Of a stretch of 64,000 nucleotides of DNA, positions 37,161 to 49,221 are shown piece by piece (within the stretch, counting starts at the first letter, position 1; the number at the start of each line of letters is the position of its first letter). The notes beneath the pieces are model-generated. The model saw nothing but the letters and a program-made list of their open reading frames with translations. It searched no databases and was not told where the DNA came from. The translations under genes were made by a program, and so were the position numbers. The stretch is from Ignelater luminosus (taxonomy: Eukaryota > Arthropoda > Insecta > Coleoptera > Elateridae). The stretch covers positions 61,812 to 125,811 of the forward strand of contig VTPC01002496.1 in NCBI GenBank assembly GCA_011009095.1, read 5' to 3'.

Positions 37161-38779
37161 TGGAAAACTGTCGTTTTGAATCCTTTTATCTCAGGAGAAG
37201 AGTGTAAAAAGCTCCAAACTGTCTATAATAGTAGAAACTTAGGAATTATGATTCTTTGTTATAACAACGTATATCTATAGCTTACTTCTATCTTAAGAAG
37301 AGAATGCAATTCTGCACTTTTTCACAGGTAACAATATTAAAAGCTAAGAATTACAATTTCATTCGTATTCACACAATCACAATTTAAAGCCTACCAAATT
37401 TTTAACAAAACCTTTGATATTCTTTTTTGTCATACTCTACCACATCAAAATACCATTTCTGAGTTCTTTGTGGAAAATTCCATTAGTTGTTATTTGAGGT
37501 GGAAACTGTTAATTTTAGATATTTAAAGAGAATTGTATAAAGAATTATTTTTTAAGTCTGTTGGAGAAGCAAGATATTACAAGATACTAAAGGCAAACAA
37601 AACAACAATGAAATGAATTGTTGTTACAGTATTTCATTAACACTAACTAACGTATATGTGCTTGAATACCGATGTTGATTTATTATATAAACAAACTTAG
37701 TTTCAAATTTACATTTAAACTGACAAAAAACTGTAATTTGTAAGGAAGCAATTAATATTTTGCAATAAAAATCGAAAATAAGATTAAGCAGTCCCGCACA
37801 CTACGCAAACAAAATTAATCAATTATATGAACTTTTAGTACCGAGTTGGGTAACACTGATCGTTAGTTTAGGAACTAACCCTACCTTCCAAACTAAACAA
37901 AATACAGTGTGTATAGGAATATATCTACTCTAATGAGATTCTAGCTCTATTGTTTTTAGTTTATAGCAGTGCTTAAGTTGTTGGATATATAAAGTCTAAA
38001 CTTGTTGGAACCCTTAAGTTTTCGTAAAAGAAGCAGCTTAATTTCGTGTTTATGTTTTGCAGTTAATATTCAGCTTGTTACATTGTTCCGCAAAAATTAT
38101 TTCTAAGAAGCTCTTCATAACCTCTGTTATACTTGGTTTTTATATAGAACGTTAATAATTAACATTTAAACTATACATCATCATGTAAAAATTTTACTTA
38201 TTTGCAATCTGAGTTAAATAGTAAGTACAATTGAATTGATGTATGCTTTTAAAATATTCCTAACTGTAAGTTTTCAGGAATTGAGTTTTTTACCAAACTG
38301 ACTCATTAAATATGAATAAGAGACCGATTATTGGTTCCATTAAAAATTTTTATCAAAACGATTCAAATTCCATGATTCATAAACAATCTAAGGTGCTACA
38401 TTAATTTACTTTCTAAGAAAAAAACAAGAAAATCTTCTTCCTGGCTTTCGACTTTTGGGAAAATTCTTTTTAACTAATTTATTATAAAATGAAAATTTAG
38501 AAATTTTGACAATGAGAATGTAAAAGAATAACACGACAACTGAAGCAAATCCCATGAACAGAGACCATTTGTCCCGTTTCTTTGAACAGATCCTCTTGAT
38601 CTTCAGCAGATCGCTCACTCATCTTCTCATAACCTTTAAAAATTTCTATTGATTGTTGTTCATCGTTGCTTGCTTGTACATATAATCCAAGAATCAACAA
38701 ACACTAAAGTGCTCAATTGTTATTGATATGTTTAAAGCAGTTTTGTTCAAACTGTACTGAGTAGTTTCTTACACCCAAA
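37161..38779. other. AT-rich noncoding DNA
   Basis: No recognised gene. On the complement at 38406-38618 a frame without an ATG start contains a hydrophobic stretch (FASVVVLFFYILIV) followed by basic residues. It is probably chance. Confidence 0.4.
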
Positions 38780-39064
38780 ACGGAGAAGACACAGAATTTA
38801 TTAAAGCAATCGCAGCAGAACGCTTAGGCCTACTATGTTCTTATCTTAGAACAGTCGTAGCACCACAATTATTATTTTCTGGTAATACCACTAATTGAGT
38901 GAATCATGCGTTTCTGAAGATTCCATTACTAGTTTACTGTAGTTTCGTGATCTTTCTCGCCTTCACTTTGGGACAGTCATCATCATCTAATCTGATGGAA
39001 GTTCAAAGTCTTTCACGTCCTTGTTTTGAAGTAGTCGCATTATGTTATGAAAATTTCTCTACTA

Positions 39065-40349
39065 AGGACTGTATCGTTAATTATGGGTACAACTTCACAC
39101 CACCATAAATGGTAGGCTGTGACATTTTCAATCAATTGTTAGATTGACATTTGTTACTTGATGTATAGACATTAAAGTTTGATAGTTAAATTGAAGTGTT
39201 TGTTAGTGAATTAAAAAATGAAAGGTTTATCAGCGGAGAAGCGAAGCTTAATTATGTCCAGATACTGCAATGAAAAAGGTATGACAATGAGAAAGTTAGC
39301 GAAAGAAGAAGGTGTTAGTGTCCATGCAGTCCAAAATGCAATTAATAGATAAGGAAAACATTTCACTTTGAATGATGTACCTGGACGCGGAAGGACACCA
39401 GGTGCATCAAGTCCATATTTGGACAAGAAGATATGTAAAAAATTTACGACTAATAAGGAACTGTCTGTCCGTGATTGTGCGAAAAAATGTGGAACTTCGA
39501 TCGGCATGGTTCAACGAGCTAAGAAAAGAAATGGTTTTAAGACTTATAAAAAACAAAAACAACCAAAGCGTAGTTCAATTCAAGCATCTTCTGTGAAAAG
39601 TCGAGCTCGGAAGTTATACGAACAAGTTCTGTGCAAAAAAATCAATGCATTATCATGGACGATGAAACGTACATCAAACTCGATTACAAAACTCTACCGG
39701 GAGCTCAGTATTATACTGTAAAACAAAGAACGGAAGTGAGTAATGCAGATAAATCTATTTCTTGTGAAAAATTTGGAAAGAAGATATTGGTCTGGCAATC
39801 AATTTGTCGATGCGGCATGAAATCGACCCTGTTTTTCACTCAACAAACTTTAAATGCGGAAATATACCGCAAGGAGTGTCTCCAAAAAAGATTGCTGCCA
39901 TTAATTCGAAAGCACGAGGTTCCAGTATTATTTTGGCCTGATTTAGCTTCGTGCCACTACGCTACTCCAGTTCTAGAATGGTACCTTCAACACAACGTTC
40001 CATTTGTCGATAAGACTATGAATCTCCCAAACTGCCCAGAAATCAGGCCTTTTGAAAGATTTTGGGCGCTAATGAAAAGAAATCTACAGAAGACCGTTCG
40101 ACCAGCAGAAAATGTTGAATAATTCAAAAGAGACTGGAATAGACTAGCCAAAGCTGTAGGATTATCTCTCGTTCAGAACCTCATGCAGCATATAAAAAGC
40201 AAAGTTCGAGAATTGGGGAAACCCCTATAATTTTTTGTTAATGTAAAAATAAATGAAATAAAAATATATCACACATCCAAAATCTGTAGTCCATCTCTCA
40301 AAATATAGTCTGACATCAAATTTATAGGGCGCTTATTCTGTACAGTCCT
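39065..40349 (+). mobile_element. DD37E Tc1/mariner-superfamily transposon, full length but dead
   Basis: The left end is AGGACTGTATCG and the reverse complement of the right end is AGGACTGTACAG: a 9-bp perfect core with weaker similarity inward. TA flanks both sides (39063-39064 and 40350-40351). Removing the 1285-bp element and one TA restores TTCTCTACTAATTTACTGC, which matches the neighbouring repeat units (TTCTACTACTAATTTACTGG). This gives independent proof of the insertion boundaries. The transposase gene lies inside and is broken. Confidence 0.9.
39218..40230 (+). pseudogene. DD37E transposase pseudogene
   Basis: From ATG at 39218 (MKGLSAEKRSLIMSRYC) it encodes a helix-turn-helix with MRKLAKEEGVSVHAVQNAI, then a TAA at about 39350. 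It continues in frame through DVPGRGRTPGASSPYLDKK and ELSVRDCAKKCGTSIGMVQR. A one-base shift in an A7 run near 39634-39640 moves it to the frame with MDDETYIKLDYKTLPG (first Asp), ILVWQSICRCG, FWPDLASCHYATPVLEWYL (second Asp) and PNCPEIRPFERFWALMKR (Glu). Thirty-seven residues separate the second Asp from the Glu, which defines DD37E. A second stop (TAA at 40120) precedes FKRDWNRLAKAVG, and the natural end is TAA at 40230. The length of about 337 codons is normal for the family. An AATAAA lies shortly downstream. Two stops and one frameshift make it inactive. Confidence 0.9.
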
Positions 40350-40779
40350 TAATTTACTGCTACTTGGTAACCTTTCGCGCCCTTGCTTTGAGGCAGTCCC
40401 ATCGTCGCGATTATTATTTCTTGAAGATTCTACTACTAATTTACTGGAATTTCAACAGCTTCTGCGTTCTGTTTTTGGGACAGTCGCATCATTGCGACCA
40501 TTTTTTTTCTGCAGATTTTACTACTAACTTAGTGGAATTCCGAGGTCCTTCGCGTTCTGGTTTTGGGGCAATGGCATCACCTTGATCATTATGTACTGGT
40601 GGTTTTGCAAGAGTAAACGAGAAAATTGATTATGGACAGAAAAATGAGTAATGTAAACAAACATTCTGACAGTAAAGGAGCTGATTGTTCAAACCCTGAA
40701 GTAGAAATAAATAATAAAACTCATAGGAAAATATGTAATGCAAGGTGTAATTTTCAAAAATTGATTAATAAATCAGCCC

Positions 40780-42420
40780 GATTTGACTTTTTGGTCGTTG
40801 GGCTTTTCGAACTGCTTGAGTTTTCTGAACCTTTGAGTGCTGTTTGGTTTTTCAAGCCGTTTGTATTATTTTAGAAAGATCAAAGCTTTGAAGCTCGTTT
40901 GATTTTTTCTAAACCTTTTCGCCTTAATGTATAATGTTGGATACGCATTAAGATTTTCAAACAAGTTGGTATTTCCAGATTACTCAGCTTTTCAGGCGTA
41001 AATAAGCTTTTAGAGCTATCAATATTTGCAGGCCAGGGAATTCTTGGGCAATTTCCTTTTTCTAGATCAGTCAAGCTTTTTGGAGAAAGTCAACACTGTC
41101 TCAAATTGATTAAGTAAGCTCCTAGCGCTTTTGATCTTTTTAGATCAATCGGATTTCTAAACACGTTGGGTTTTCTCAGTCAGTCAGATTTATTGTCCGA
41201 TTGAACTTTTTGACAATTTGGTTTTTTGTGTCGGTTTTAGAAAGATCAAGCCTTTTGAGCTGATTTAGCCTTTTTTAAAGCTTCTTGGGCATGCAGTGGG
41301 ATAAGTCGGCATTTCCAACTTGATTAGGTTTTTAACTCCAAGTGGGTTCTAGTGCTATCGATCTTTCCAGGTAAGCTGATACTTTTAAGCAGCTCTTTTT
41401 TAGATGAGTCAAGCTTTCTTGATAATAAGCTTCAAACCTGTCAAGCATGTCGTAAGAAAAAGAATAGGAATACCGTAACCCCTGCTTAGACTTTTTTAAT
41501 TTTTATTATGATCGACCGTTTTTTCATCAATTAGCAAGTTTTCTTTTAGGCTGATCATACTTTTTGAGTCAATTGAACTCTACAGGCCAATTAAACCTTG
41601 TGACCGTTTGGTTTTTATTTGGTCCGGTTGTGCTACGTATTTTAAGAAGATCGAACCTTTCGAACCGATTTGGTCTTTTACAAAACTTTTCGGACTAATA
41701 TAAAATCTTGGACGCACATTGGAATTTGTGAGTAAGTCGAAATTTACAGACTGGTCAGATTCTTAAGCTCTGAATGGGTTTTCAGATTATTAAAAAGTCA
41801 GTCTTTGATTTTCGTTCTTTCAAGTCGATTGAATTATTCTAACTCGTTTGGATTTGTGCTGGTTGTGCTATTTTAGAATTTCAGGCATTTTGAGTATCTA
41901 CGTTTTTAAGCAGCTTAGCCCAGCCAAGCTTTATAGAAATCGATTATTAAATTCAGGCTGTTCAAACTTTCCGATTTTGATGGGTTTTTCAGTCAGTAAG
42001 GTTTAGCAGTCTTTGTTATTTTAGATAGATCAGGTCCTTTCAGCCTGTTGGATTTTGGATAAAGCTTTTTGGCTTAGTATAAGGCTTTTTGAACCTGCAC
42101 TCAGATTTTTGAACAAGTTGATATTTTTAAGCTGATCACGTTTTTAGCTCTGAATGAATTTTCGATTAGCATTAACATGTTGGAAAAATGATTATTAAAT
42201 TAAGCCGGTTGGGTGTTTTTGCTTTTTAAATTGATTAGATTTTTTGAGTCAGATACAACAGACCGTATCACTTTAAAACGACCAGGCTGCTCTTTAGGCC
42301 GATTTAGGTTTTTCGAGTTTTATCAAAAGTCAAGGTTGGGTCTTAAATTGTCGGCAAAGGTTACTAAACTTTGGCATGGCATTTTTTTGAAGAGTAGTAT
42401 TAGAAAAAAGGTTACTCAAG
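40780..42420. repeat. Degenerate long-period satellite, unit about 365-405 bp
   Basis: An ordered series of blocks recurs: TTTTAGAAAGATCAAGCC, TTTTGAGCTGATTT, an AAAGCTTTTTGGG-like word, a GCGCATTGAGAT-like word, AACAAGTTGGTATTTCC, AGCTCTGAATGGGTTTTCAG. The first block occurs near 40868, 41236, 41640, 41872 and 42018. The first two intervals are 365-405 bp; the last copies are shortened. The copies are strongly diverged. The short frames in this stretch, on both strands, are not conserved between units. Confidence 0.65.
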
Positions 42421-45400
42421 TGAAAATACCAAAGAGTTTAGTTTCTGTCTTACCACGGACTTGAAAATTAATTTTTTCAAACACAATTACTGAATACAAA
42501 TTATAAAAATTATGTTTATACATAAACAGTTGTGGTTTGTTGAAGCATAAAACAATCTTCTAATTTAAACTACTAATACATGCTATGGTTTATATTAAAA
42601 GATCGTATTTATTTAGAAATAAAACAATAGACAGTGTATAATACTAAATGAAATTTTAATTTTTATGTCCAAATAATAAGCTTTCTTATTTTTGAAGGGT
42701 CACTGCCCCGAAGAACTTCTCGTAGTAGCCATCACTCCGCATAATCATGTGTACAACATGAAAAACATCAAACGTTTTTGAAGTTGCCGCATATATGTAA
42801 ATAATTTGTTTATTATTGAATGATTGAAACGAAATTCAGATTAGACAGTTCGAATATGATTGTAATTCTTCAAGACTTGCAGAAATGGGAACATTTTTAT
42901 TTTTGATGTAGAACATGCAAGCTGGCGCAGTATTTTTGCATACTTGAAGGACTATAAGGAGGGTGCATTGCAGCCGTCATATGTCAAGTTGCGTGATATT
43001 CTTTCATGATTTGTAACAAAATTCAATCAAATTTATTTTTCGATTTTTGCTCATAATAAATGCTTGTATGGATGAAAATAAAAAATACACGGTGAATTTA
43101 CAAATATTTACTTACAATTTATAATTAACCTTAAAATATCATAATTATATTTAAACAAGTCAAAAAACATCAGGTTAACATAAAAAATAAATTTCGATTT
43201 TGAAACGCATAGAAACAACTTATTTGGTATTGCCTAAAGCATTTTAGGGCAGTACGCAAAAATAAAAAAGAAACGAAAAACATGTTTTGATTGTCAGCCC
43301 TGCCTTTAGGGGTGCACTTTGATATTGGAAAACGTATACCATATCATGTATACCTAGTTCAAGCGTGTTTTAAATTTTCCAAATAAAAATTTTATTTTAT
43401 TAACACAGCACATAAGACTTTTAGCTTGTTTTCGATGTTTCATTTTATAAAAGGACGGTTTGTTTTTGAACGATTCCTTTTATCTTTTCAGTCGCAATTC
43501 GTTTATTATTTATTTGACAGAAGCTTTGAAACTTAAAAAATTAATTTTTGTTTTATTATAGCGGTTGCTTATTTTATTGCATTTGTTTTTTGTATTGCAT
43601 TAAAATAAATAATTAATTTTACTTTCCTGATTATTAAGTTCTACTACGCATTTAGCGAGTACGTAGCGATAAATATAGATGCTTGTGTTGTTTGATGTTA
43701 TAAAATATATTTTAGGAATGGAAGGAATAAAGCAAATAACCCCTTCAGGCTGTAATAAAATGGAATGGTATTGAATTTCGGAAATCAAATATGTCTTGAA
43801 AAAAATATTTTTTAGAGTGATAAAATTATTTTTAACGTTATTTATCTTGAGCAGTCTTAAATAATTTGTTGTGTACATTTTTATTGTAAACAGAATTTTG
43901 CTCTTTTGGCCGATTGATTTTTGTTAAGTTAACAAGAATTATGCCGTAATGTAGAATATTTTAAATCGAACACATTATGTTGTTAGCAGGATATCCGGGG
44001 GTATATTAAACTCTCATAATTCAAGATAATAAACAATGCTGAATTTAGCCCGTTGTGAACAACTGGAAAATGATTCAAATGCACAAGGGGAAACTGAAAA
44101 AAGTTAGGGAATTCTTTCAGCACTTGTTGGGAATTGTTATTCGACCATACATCAGCCAAATGGAAACCTGCTTTAGATTTTTATTGAATAATGTTTCATC
44201 TCCTGTTCTCTTATTTTGATAATTGGAAGGATACATCGACAAGAACCTATTGGGAAAAAAAGTTTAGTCACTAACTAAAATATAATGTTTACGATTAAGT
44301 TAGAAATAGAAAAACTTAACTATGAATTGACATTTAGCAGCGATCGCTTAATTTACACATTCAGTCGTGTGTCGTTTTAAAAACAGTGAATCGATCGATA
44401 GACATAATTGATTACTTCGTACTGTTTTCATCCACATTCACCAAATTAATGGCATTTAAAATCGGATAAGCTGGTATCAATGCCAAAAACTGTATTTTGA
44501 AAGAATAAAAGTAATCATTAACTTCTTGTTGATACCACAACAACTTTGCACAAGATTCTATGGTTTTCAAATTTTTTTTTATTATTTTGTTATGACATTC
44601 CAAGATCTAAATATCTGTCTGATGATATGGTGCAACAAGTCAATCTCAATCCCACAAAAACACAAAACATAGGATTTTTTTCTTGCCCATTCTTCTTCCA
44701 GTCTTATTCCCCATTTCCAAAACCCTGAATAACGAAATTCTGATTTTACCGACCATAAGCATTAACTTGCTTTGGTATCAGATGGAAAGCCCGCACAAAA
44801 ATATTTTCATTTTTAATTCATGTTAAAGACGAGTTTCAGTTTTTTTAGAACAAGAGATCAACAAGTAAGTCTCAAATTTAAAATCTTTTTACATGAATTT
44901 GTTTTGATTCTATTGCAACTTCTTATCCACAACCAAGACTTCCAACTCAACGTAGACCGGGGCAGTCTGAATTCACCTGCTCAAAACATTTTTATTTGTA
45001 AATTTTCAATCAGAAAACAATAACAACAAGATCAAGACATGTTTTATTTTTTACGCGCTCTGCAATTGCGGCAGACTTCAGGATTATAATAATAAGGTTG
45101 TTAATTCGAAATGTAATTCACTATTTATCAACTAATTTGCATATATGAAATAGGCACAGTAGCTCACTCAGCTTTACTTTATAGTAAGAATACGATATTG
45201 ATTTTTCAAAATTGTTACTTTAAAACCGTTCAGCCTTCAATTTTGCCAAAATTCATATTTTTCCTGACTTCGCAAACGACTTACAATAAGAAATAACTAA
45301 ATTGAAGTTTCAAATACAAAACTTTGCAGTTTGCACAGATACCTATCAAGTGTCATATTTGTTTGCTCTGGTGATAACATTTTTGTTTTTATCTTTTAGA

Positions 45401-47504
45401 AATAGTGTAGGCGAACTAGATATCAATACCACTTTGTAGTCTGTAAGAATATTTCAAGTAAAAGGTGAAGAGGTAATTTTGAACCTTTTAAAAATGACAA
45501 ACCTTGCTTTCATTTATACTGAAAGATGGTTTATCAGCTGCGCGTTGCATATGAGGTATGATGTGATGTAGATTTCTAAAATGTATTCTAAAATAAAACC
45601 AACAAAACACTATAAATATTTCAAATCGTTACGTAACCGAACGTACAAGAACGTCATAGTGACACAAAATTTTACGTTCTTTATTCTTTGAATACTAATA
45701 ACGTTAAGCAAAAAAGGGATAGATCTTAAAATCTTTAAAAACAAATTTTTTGTTGTAAACTTTTTATATGCATTCACTTCAGATAAAAACGTTGAAGGTC
45801 TAAAACAAACTTTACTGAGTTTATAGAAAAATACGGAACCTAAAGCTCGATACAGCTTAATATCTAAATAGCTTGAAAGTTGGTTAAAACTCTTAACTTG
45901 TCCTGAAAAGTTCGACTATGAAATAATGGTTGGAAGCGGAATATTACGAAATTTAGGAATATTTGTATACATATATTTTAAATAAACAATTTATTAAGCT
46001 TAAAATATTTTGTAACTGTTTACATATTCAGTTATTCTTTTTATTGAATCTCGGTTTTAATAACAAAATTAGTGTTTTCAATTAAATTTATATAAACAAT
46101 AATGATTGAACATAAAGAATATTTGGTTTCGTTATTTTTTGTGATTTTAGGAATAATTAATTTTGTGCAAACTCATTTATTGTGATTATGATTTATTTCA
46201 TTCAAACAAAACGTTTTTTGTGGGATAACCATTTATTACAGGATGATTTGCTTTAAAATTACAAGCTAACTTAGAAAGAAGCTGCTTTATACAAATTTCT
46301 CAATTCATGTCATCACGATAATCACCAATTTTTAAACCTTGTAATGTTAAGATAATCATAATAAACTCGAATATATCTTGAGAAACTGATGTAATCCATA
46401 TAAATTAAAGATTTTCTTGATCTTTATTTAAAAATAAGTAAGTCACAGCGCTGTCTTTTTTTGTTTGCTTAGCAATAAGCTCCGCAATAGCTTGTAGAGT
46501 TTAGTGGCTATTTCAATGACGCATCAGACAAGTTGACACAGCAACAATTATTGCTAAAAGAATATCAAGACGTTTTTGTTACTTTGAATCTTTAGTCGTA
46601 CAAAAGTTCAAACTTTCACAACTAGTTCTAGTAAAAGAGAAAGACGGTATACCTACCACAATTTTGTGTTGATTGCAAACAGTTAAATAGTAAGTTCTGT
46701 CAAAATTTTGTAAGCAGACAAGTTTTGCTTTGGCTTTTCCTGAAATACCTACTTTTCACCACTATTATAACAATTTCTGTTTTTGTCTAGTATTTAATAA
46801 AATACATATTGAGCTAACATTTTTAATATTTGATTTAGAAAACGATTGTTGATAGATAAAAATTGAAAAACAAAGGCAGAAAACCACATTCATTACTGAT
46901 AAATTGGTTTTGGCAATTTTAGACTTGCTTGATGTACAGTTTTTACGTTAATTTTGCAATAGGTTTTCTGACATACAGCAGTTTTTGGCATCTCTTATAC
47001 CATCTGTTACATTGATATCTAGTATTTAGTAGCAGTAATTACTTAGCTACTGTATGTCTTCGTGCAGGTGTTATTCTAGATTAGCACTGCAAGACTAAGA
47101 TGATGTTTGACAGAAATAAAAGAAATTAATTAATTGTAGGGGATGTTAAATTCAGAACTATTTCCGGAAAAATTATTTTTAAGATTTTAAGAATTGTGGC
47201 TAGTGAGTCTCTGGTGGGCCAGGAATATTTAATACTCCATATACCCTGGTAGACTGTTAAATTAAATAGTATAAGTTGAAGAAATCGCGGTCTAATCTTG
47301 TGAAGCTTCTCAATGTTCATTACATTATAAGATCACTCTTCTTGGTTCAGGAACATGTCTTAGATTGTGTTTTCCTTAACAGAGAGTACTTTTTCAAAAG
47401 TTAAAAAGCTTTAAACAGCAAATAGTAAAAGTTTGTCATGAAACTACCAATATCTCTAAAGAGTTATGTTATTAAAAAAGAATAGGAACTCATTAAAAAA
47501 GAAT
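42421..47504. other. AT-rich noncoding DNA, presumed intron
   Basis: About 5 kb with no recognised exon, transposon protein or ordered repeat on either strand. Confidence 0.45.
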
Positions 47505-47517
47505 AATAATTCATAAA

Positions 47518-48083
47518 CTTACTTAATCCTGAAAACGTTTCTACCATGAGGTGTAGAGTTAATGTGGGGTTGAGCTCCGTGGTTTTTTTCCATACATCTC
47601 TCTACTTTCTTCTGTCCTTTTTTTCACCTTGCATTTTTCACTTTCTCGTTTTACGTTTTTCCTGCTCTTCGCTTATTTCTTTTTCGCAACGTGTCCAAAC
47701 CATCGTAATTGACCCTACTGGTCTCTTCTATTGGTTCAACTTTAAGCTCTTTTCTGTACGTCTCGTTTCTAATTCTGTCCAATCTGGTTTTGCCTTGTAT
47801 CCTTCTCAGAAACCTTATCTTCATGCTATTCATTTTACTTCTTTGTCTCTCATTTGTTGTCCACGATTCACAGGTTTGCGTAAGTATTGGTTTTACTACC
47901 TTTTTGATCACCTCGGCTTTTACTTTTTGTGGGATTTCCTTTTTACTTAAAAACGAGGTTTTGATTGCGTAGTATAGTCTTCCCGTTTTTGATAGACTCG
48001 TCAATTTCATCCTCTAGGTTGCCTCTACTGTTTATGATTCCTCTCAGATAGTTAAACGTATAAACTTGTTCGATATTTAAGGA
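47518..48083 (-). mobile_element. 5'-truncated LINE insertion with target-site duplication
   Basis: The complement encodes the region after the RT domain of a non-LTR element: NIEQVYTFNYLRGIINSRGN, a one-base frame change, GRLYYAIKTSFLSKKEI, PILTQTCESWTTNERQRSKM, then IRFLRRIQGKTRLDRIRN. This is the family pattern of RTE/Proto-like LINEs (F.YLG..I...G, GRLYYALK..FL.KKEI, LTYGCESW, KYLRRI.G.TR.DRIRN). AATAATTCATAAA stands at both 47505-47517 and 48084-48096, directly outside the fragment, as a 13-bp target duplication. The 3' end is GGATTAAGTAAG, with no long poly-A. Confidence 0.8.
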
Positions 48084-48096
48084 AATAATTCATAAA

Positions 48097-49133
48097 AAAG
48101 AATAATAAAAAATTAAAGAAAAAGAATAATAATCTGTAAAAAGACACTAAGCAAGTGTAGGATTTCTTTAAAGGGATACGCAGAATTTCGCTTTGTTCTT
48201 TTTCATTATGTGATAGCTGCAAGTTATTTAGAATGCAAAAACAAAATTAGCTTCATATTTTTTTGTTTTATTATTTAAACATAAAACAGTGCTAATCATA
48301 AAATGAATATCTACTGGCGACAAAATAAATTCGTTAATATCTGCAGTGATACACCTGCAGTTACTAGAAGTACTATAAATAGAACATTCCATACTGTGCA
48401 GACAATAATTAGTTAATTAGATAGATTCTGTTCATGTCTCCCTGTTGAATTAATAACGATTATTATTAACTATGGAACTGTTTGCAATATAAAAGGTATC
48501 TCAATATGTTTTATTGAATTGCGGTTGTGTGTCAAGCTAACGCTCTATTGTCTGCTATTTATAAAGCATATTGGCAATTTGTTTAAATATCTTATTTGTT
48601 CGGATTTTCAAAATTGAATTAAAAGTGAAAGCTGGAAGTCTAAATAAGCTGCTTCTAATTTAAAAATCGTTCCCCCAAAAAAAGCTTATAAAGTAGAGAA
48701 ACGTAAATATAAATTTTCATTTATGTGTAGATTTTACTATAGGAATTGTAAAAATACAGATCGTAAGAATAAACCTTATCAAGGTTACACAGGTCAGTTT
48801 ATGAATGAAACGATTCGAAAAAATCCGGTCAACTCAATCTTGGTTAAACTTTATTTAGGTTTCGAGAACGCTGCGACGGCGGACAGTCGCAAGATGTAGA
48901 TGTCCTGCCTTTAATCCGGAAGTAAATCGATACTAGGCAGCCACATCTGATCGGTTCCTTCTTGCGGTCAGCCTTGTCTCCTCAATGAAATGTACAAAAC
49001 GAAGTTAAATGCATGCTGGCCACGTTATTTCTAACCTAGATTACCAGTTAATTTTGTCCTGGAAGCTACCTGACAGCTTTGTGTACAACTGAGCTTTTTA
49101 ACTGTTCAATTATTAATGCAATTTTCTTTTCAG
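48097..49133. other. Intron immediately upstream of the TIA-1/Rox8 exon
   Basis: A GC-richer patch at about 48840-49010 (TTCGAGAACGCTGCGACGG) has no useful frame. The acceptor tract TTTTCTTTTCAG closes the intron at 49133. Confidence 0.6.
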
Positions 49134-49221
49134 AGCACCATCATATTTTTGTCGGGGACCTGAGTCCTGAAATAGAAACCAACACGCTACGGGATGCTTT
49201 CGCCGCTTTTGGAGAAATATC
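49134..49221 (+). CDS. Rox8: Internal exon of a TIA-1/TIAR (Rox8-like) RNA-binding protein, start of RRM2
   Basis: The 88-bp segment has a pyrimidine-rich acceptor ending TTTTCAG at 49133 and a consensus donor GTAAGT at 49222. Between them, one frame is open and reads HHHIFVGDLSPEIET followed by NTLRDAFAAFGEI. The IFVGDLSPEI sequence is the RNP-2 strand and first helix of RRM2 in TIA-1, TIAR and fly Rox8, proteins that bind U-rich RNA and act in alternative splicing, translational silencing and stress granules. The exon starts after the first base of a codon and ends two bases into a Ser-type codon (TC-), so it cannot be a complete domain. The next exon should encode the helix-1 to RNP-1 part of RRM2, and the preceding ones RRM1. 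Neither was recognised in the window, so the flanking introns appear very long. An AG two bases further in (49135) would be an alternative acceptor. Family identity is secure; the symbol is by homology to the fly gene. Confidence 0.9.

Larger units (their letters stand above)
38780..40610. repeat. Degenerate tandem repeat, period about 78-86 bp, split by a DNA transposon
   Basis: Copies of a unit (TTTACTGGAATTTC, then a CGCGTTCTG-like word, then GGGACAGTCGCATCATTGCG, then GAAGATTCTACTACTAA) occur near 38934, 38989, 40353, 40439 and 40517. A more diverged one lies near 38810-38895. Positions 39065-40349 are a transposon inserted in one unit. No convincing protein is encoded. Confidence 0.7.

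Noticed and set aside
38406..38700. Small membrane protein on the minus strand
   Set aside because: The hydrophobic frame has no ATG, and the ATG-containing frame is a different one; joining them needs an unsupported frameshift.
47546..47972. Long + strand frames opposite the LINE fragment
   Set aside because: They are the antisense of the LINE C-terminal coding region.
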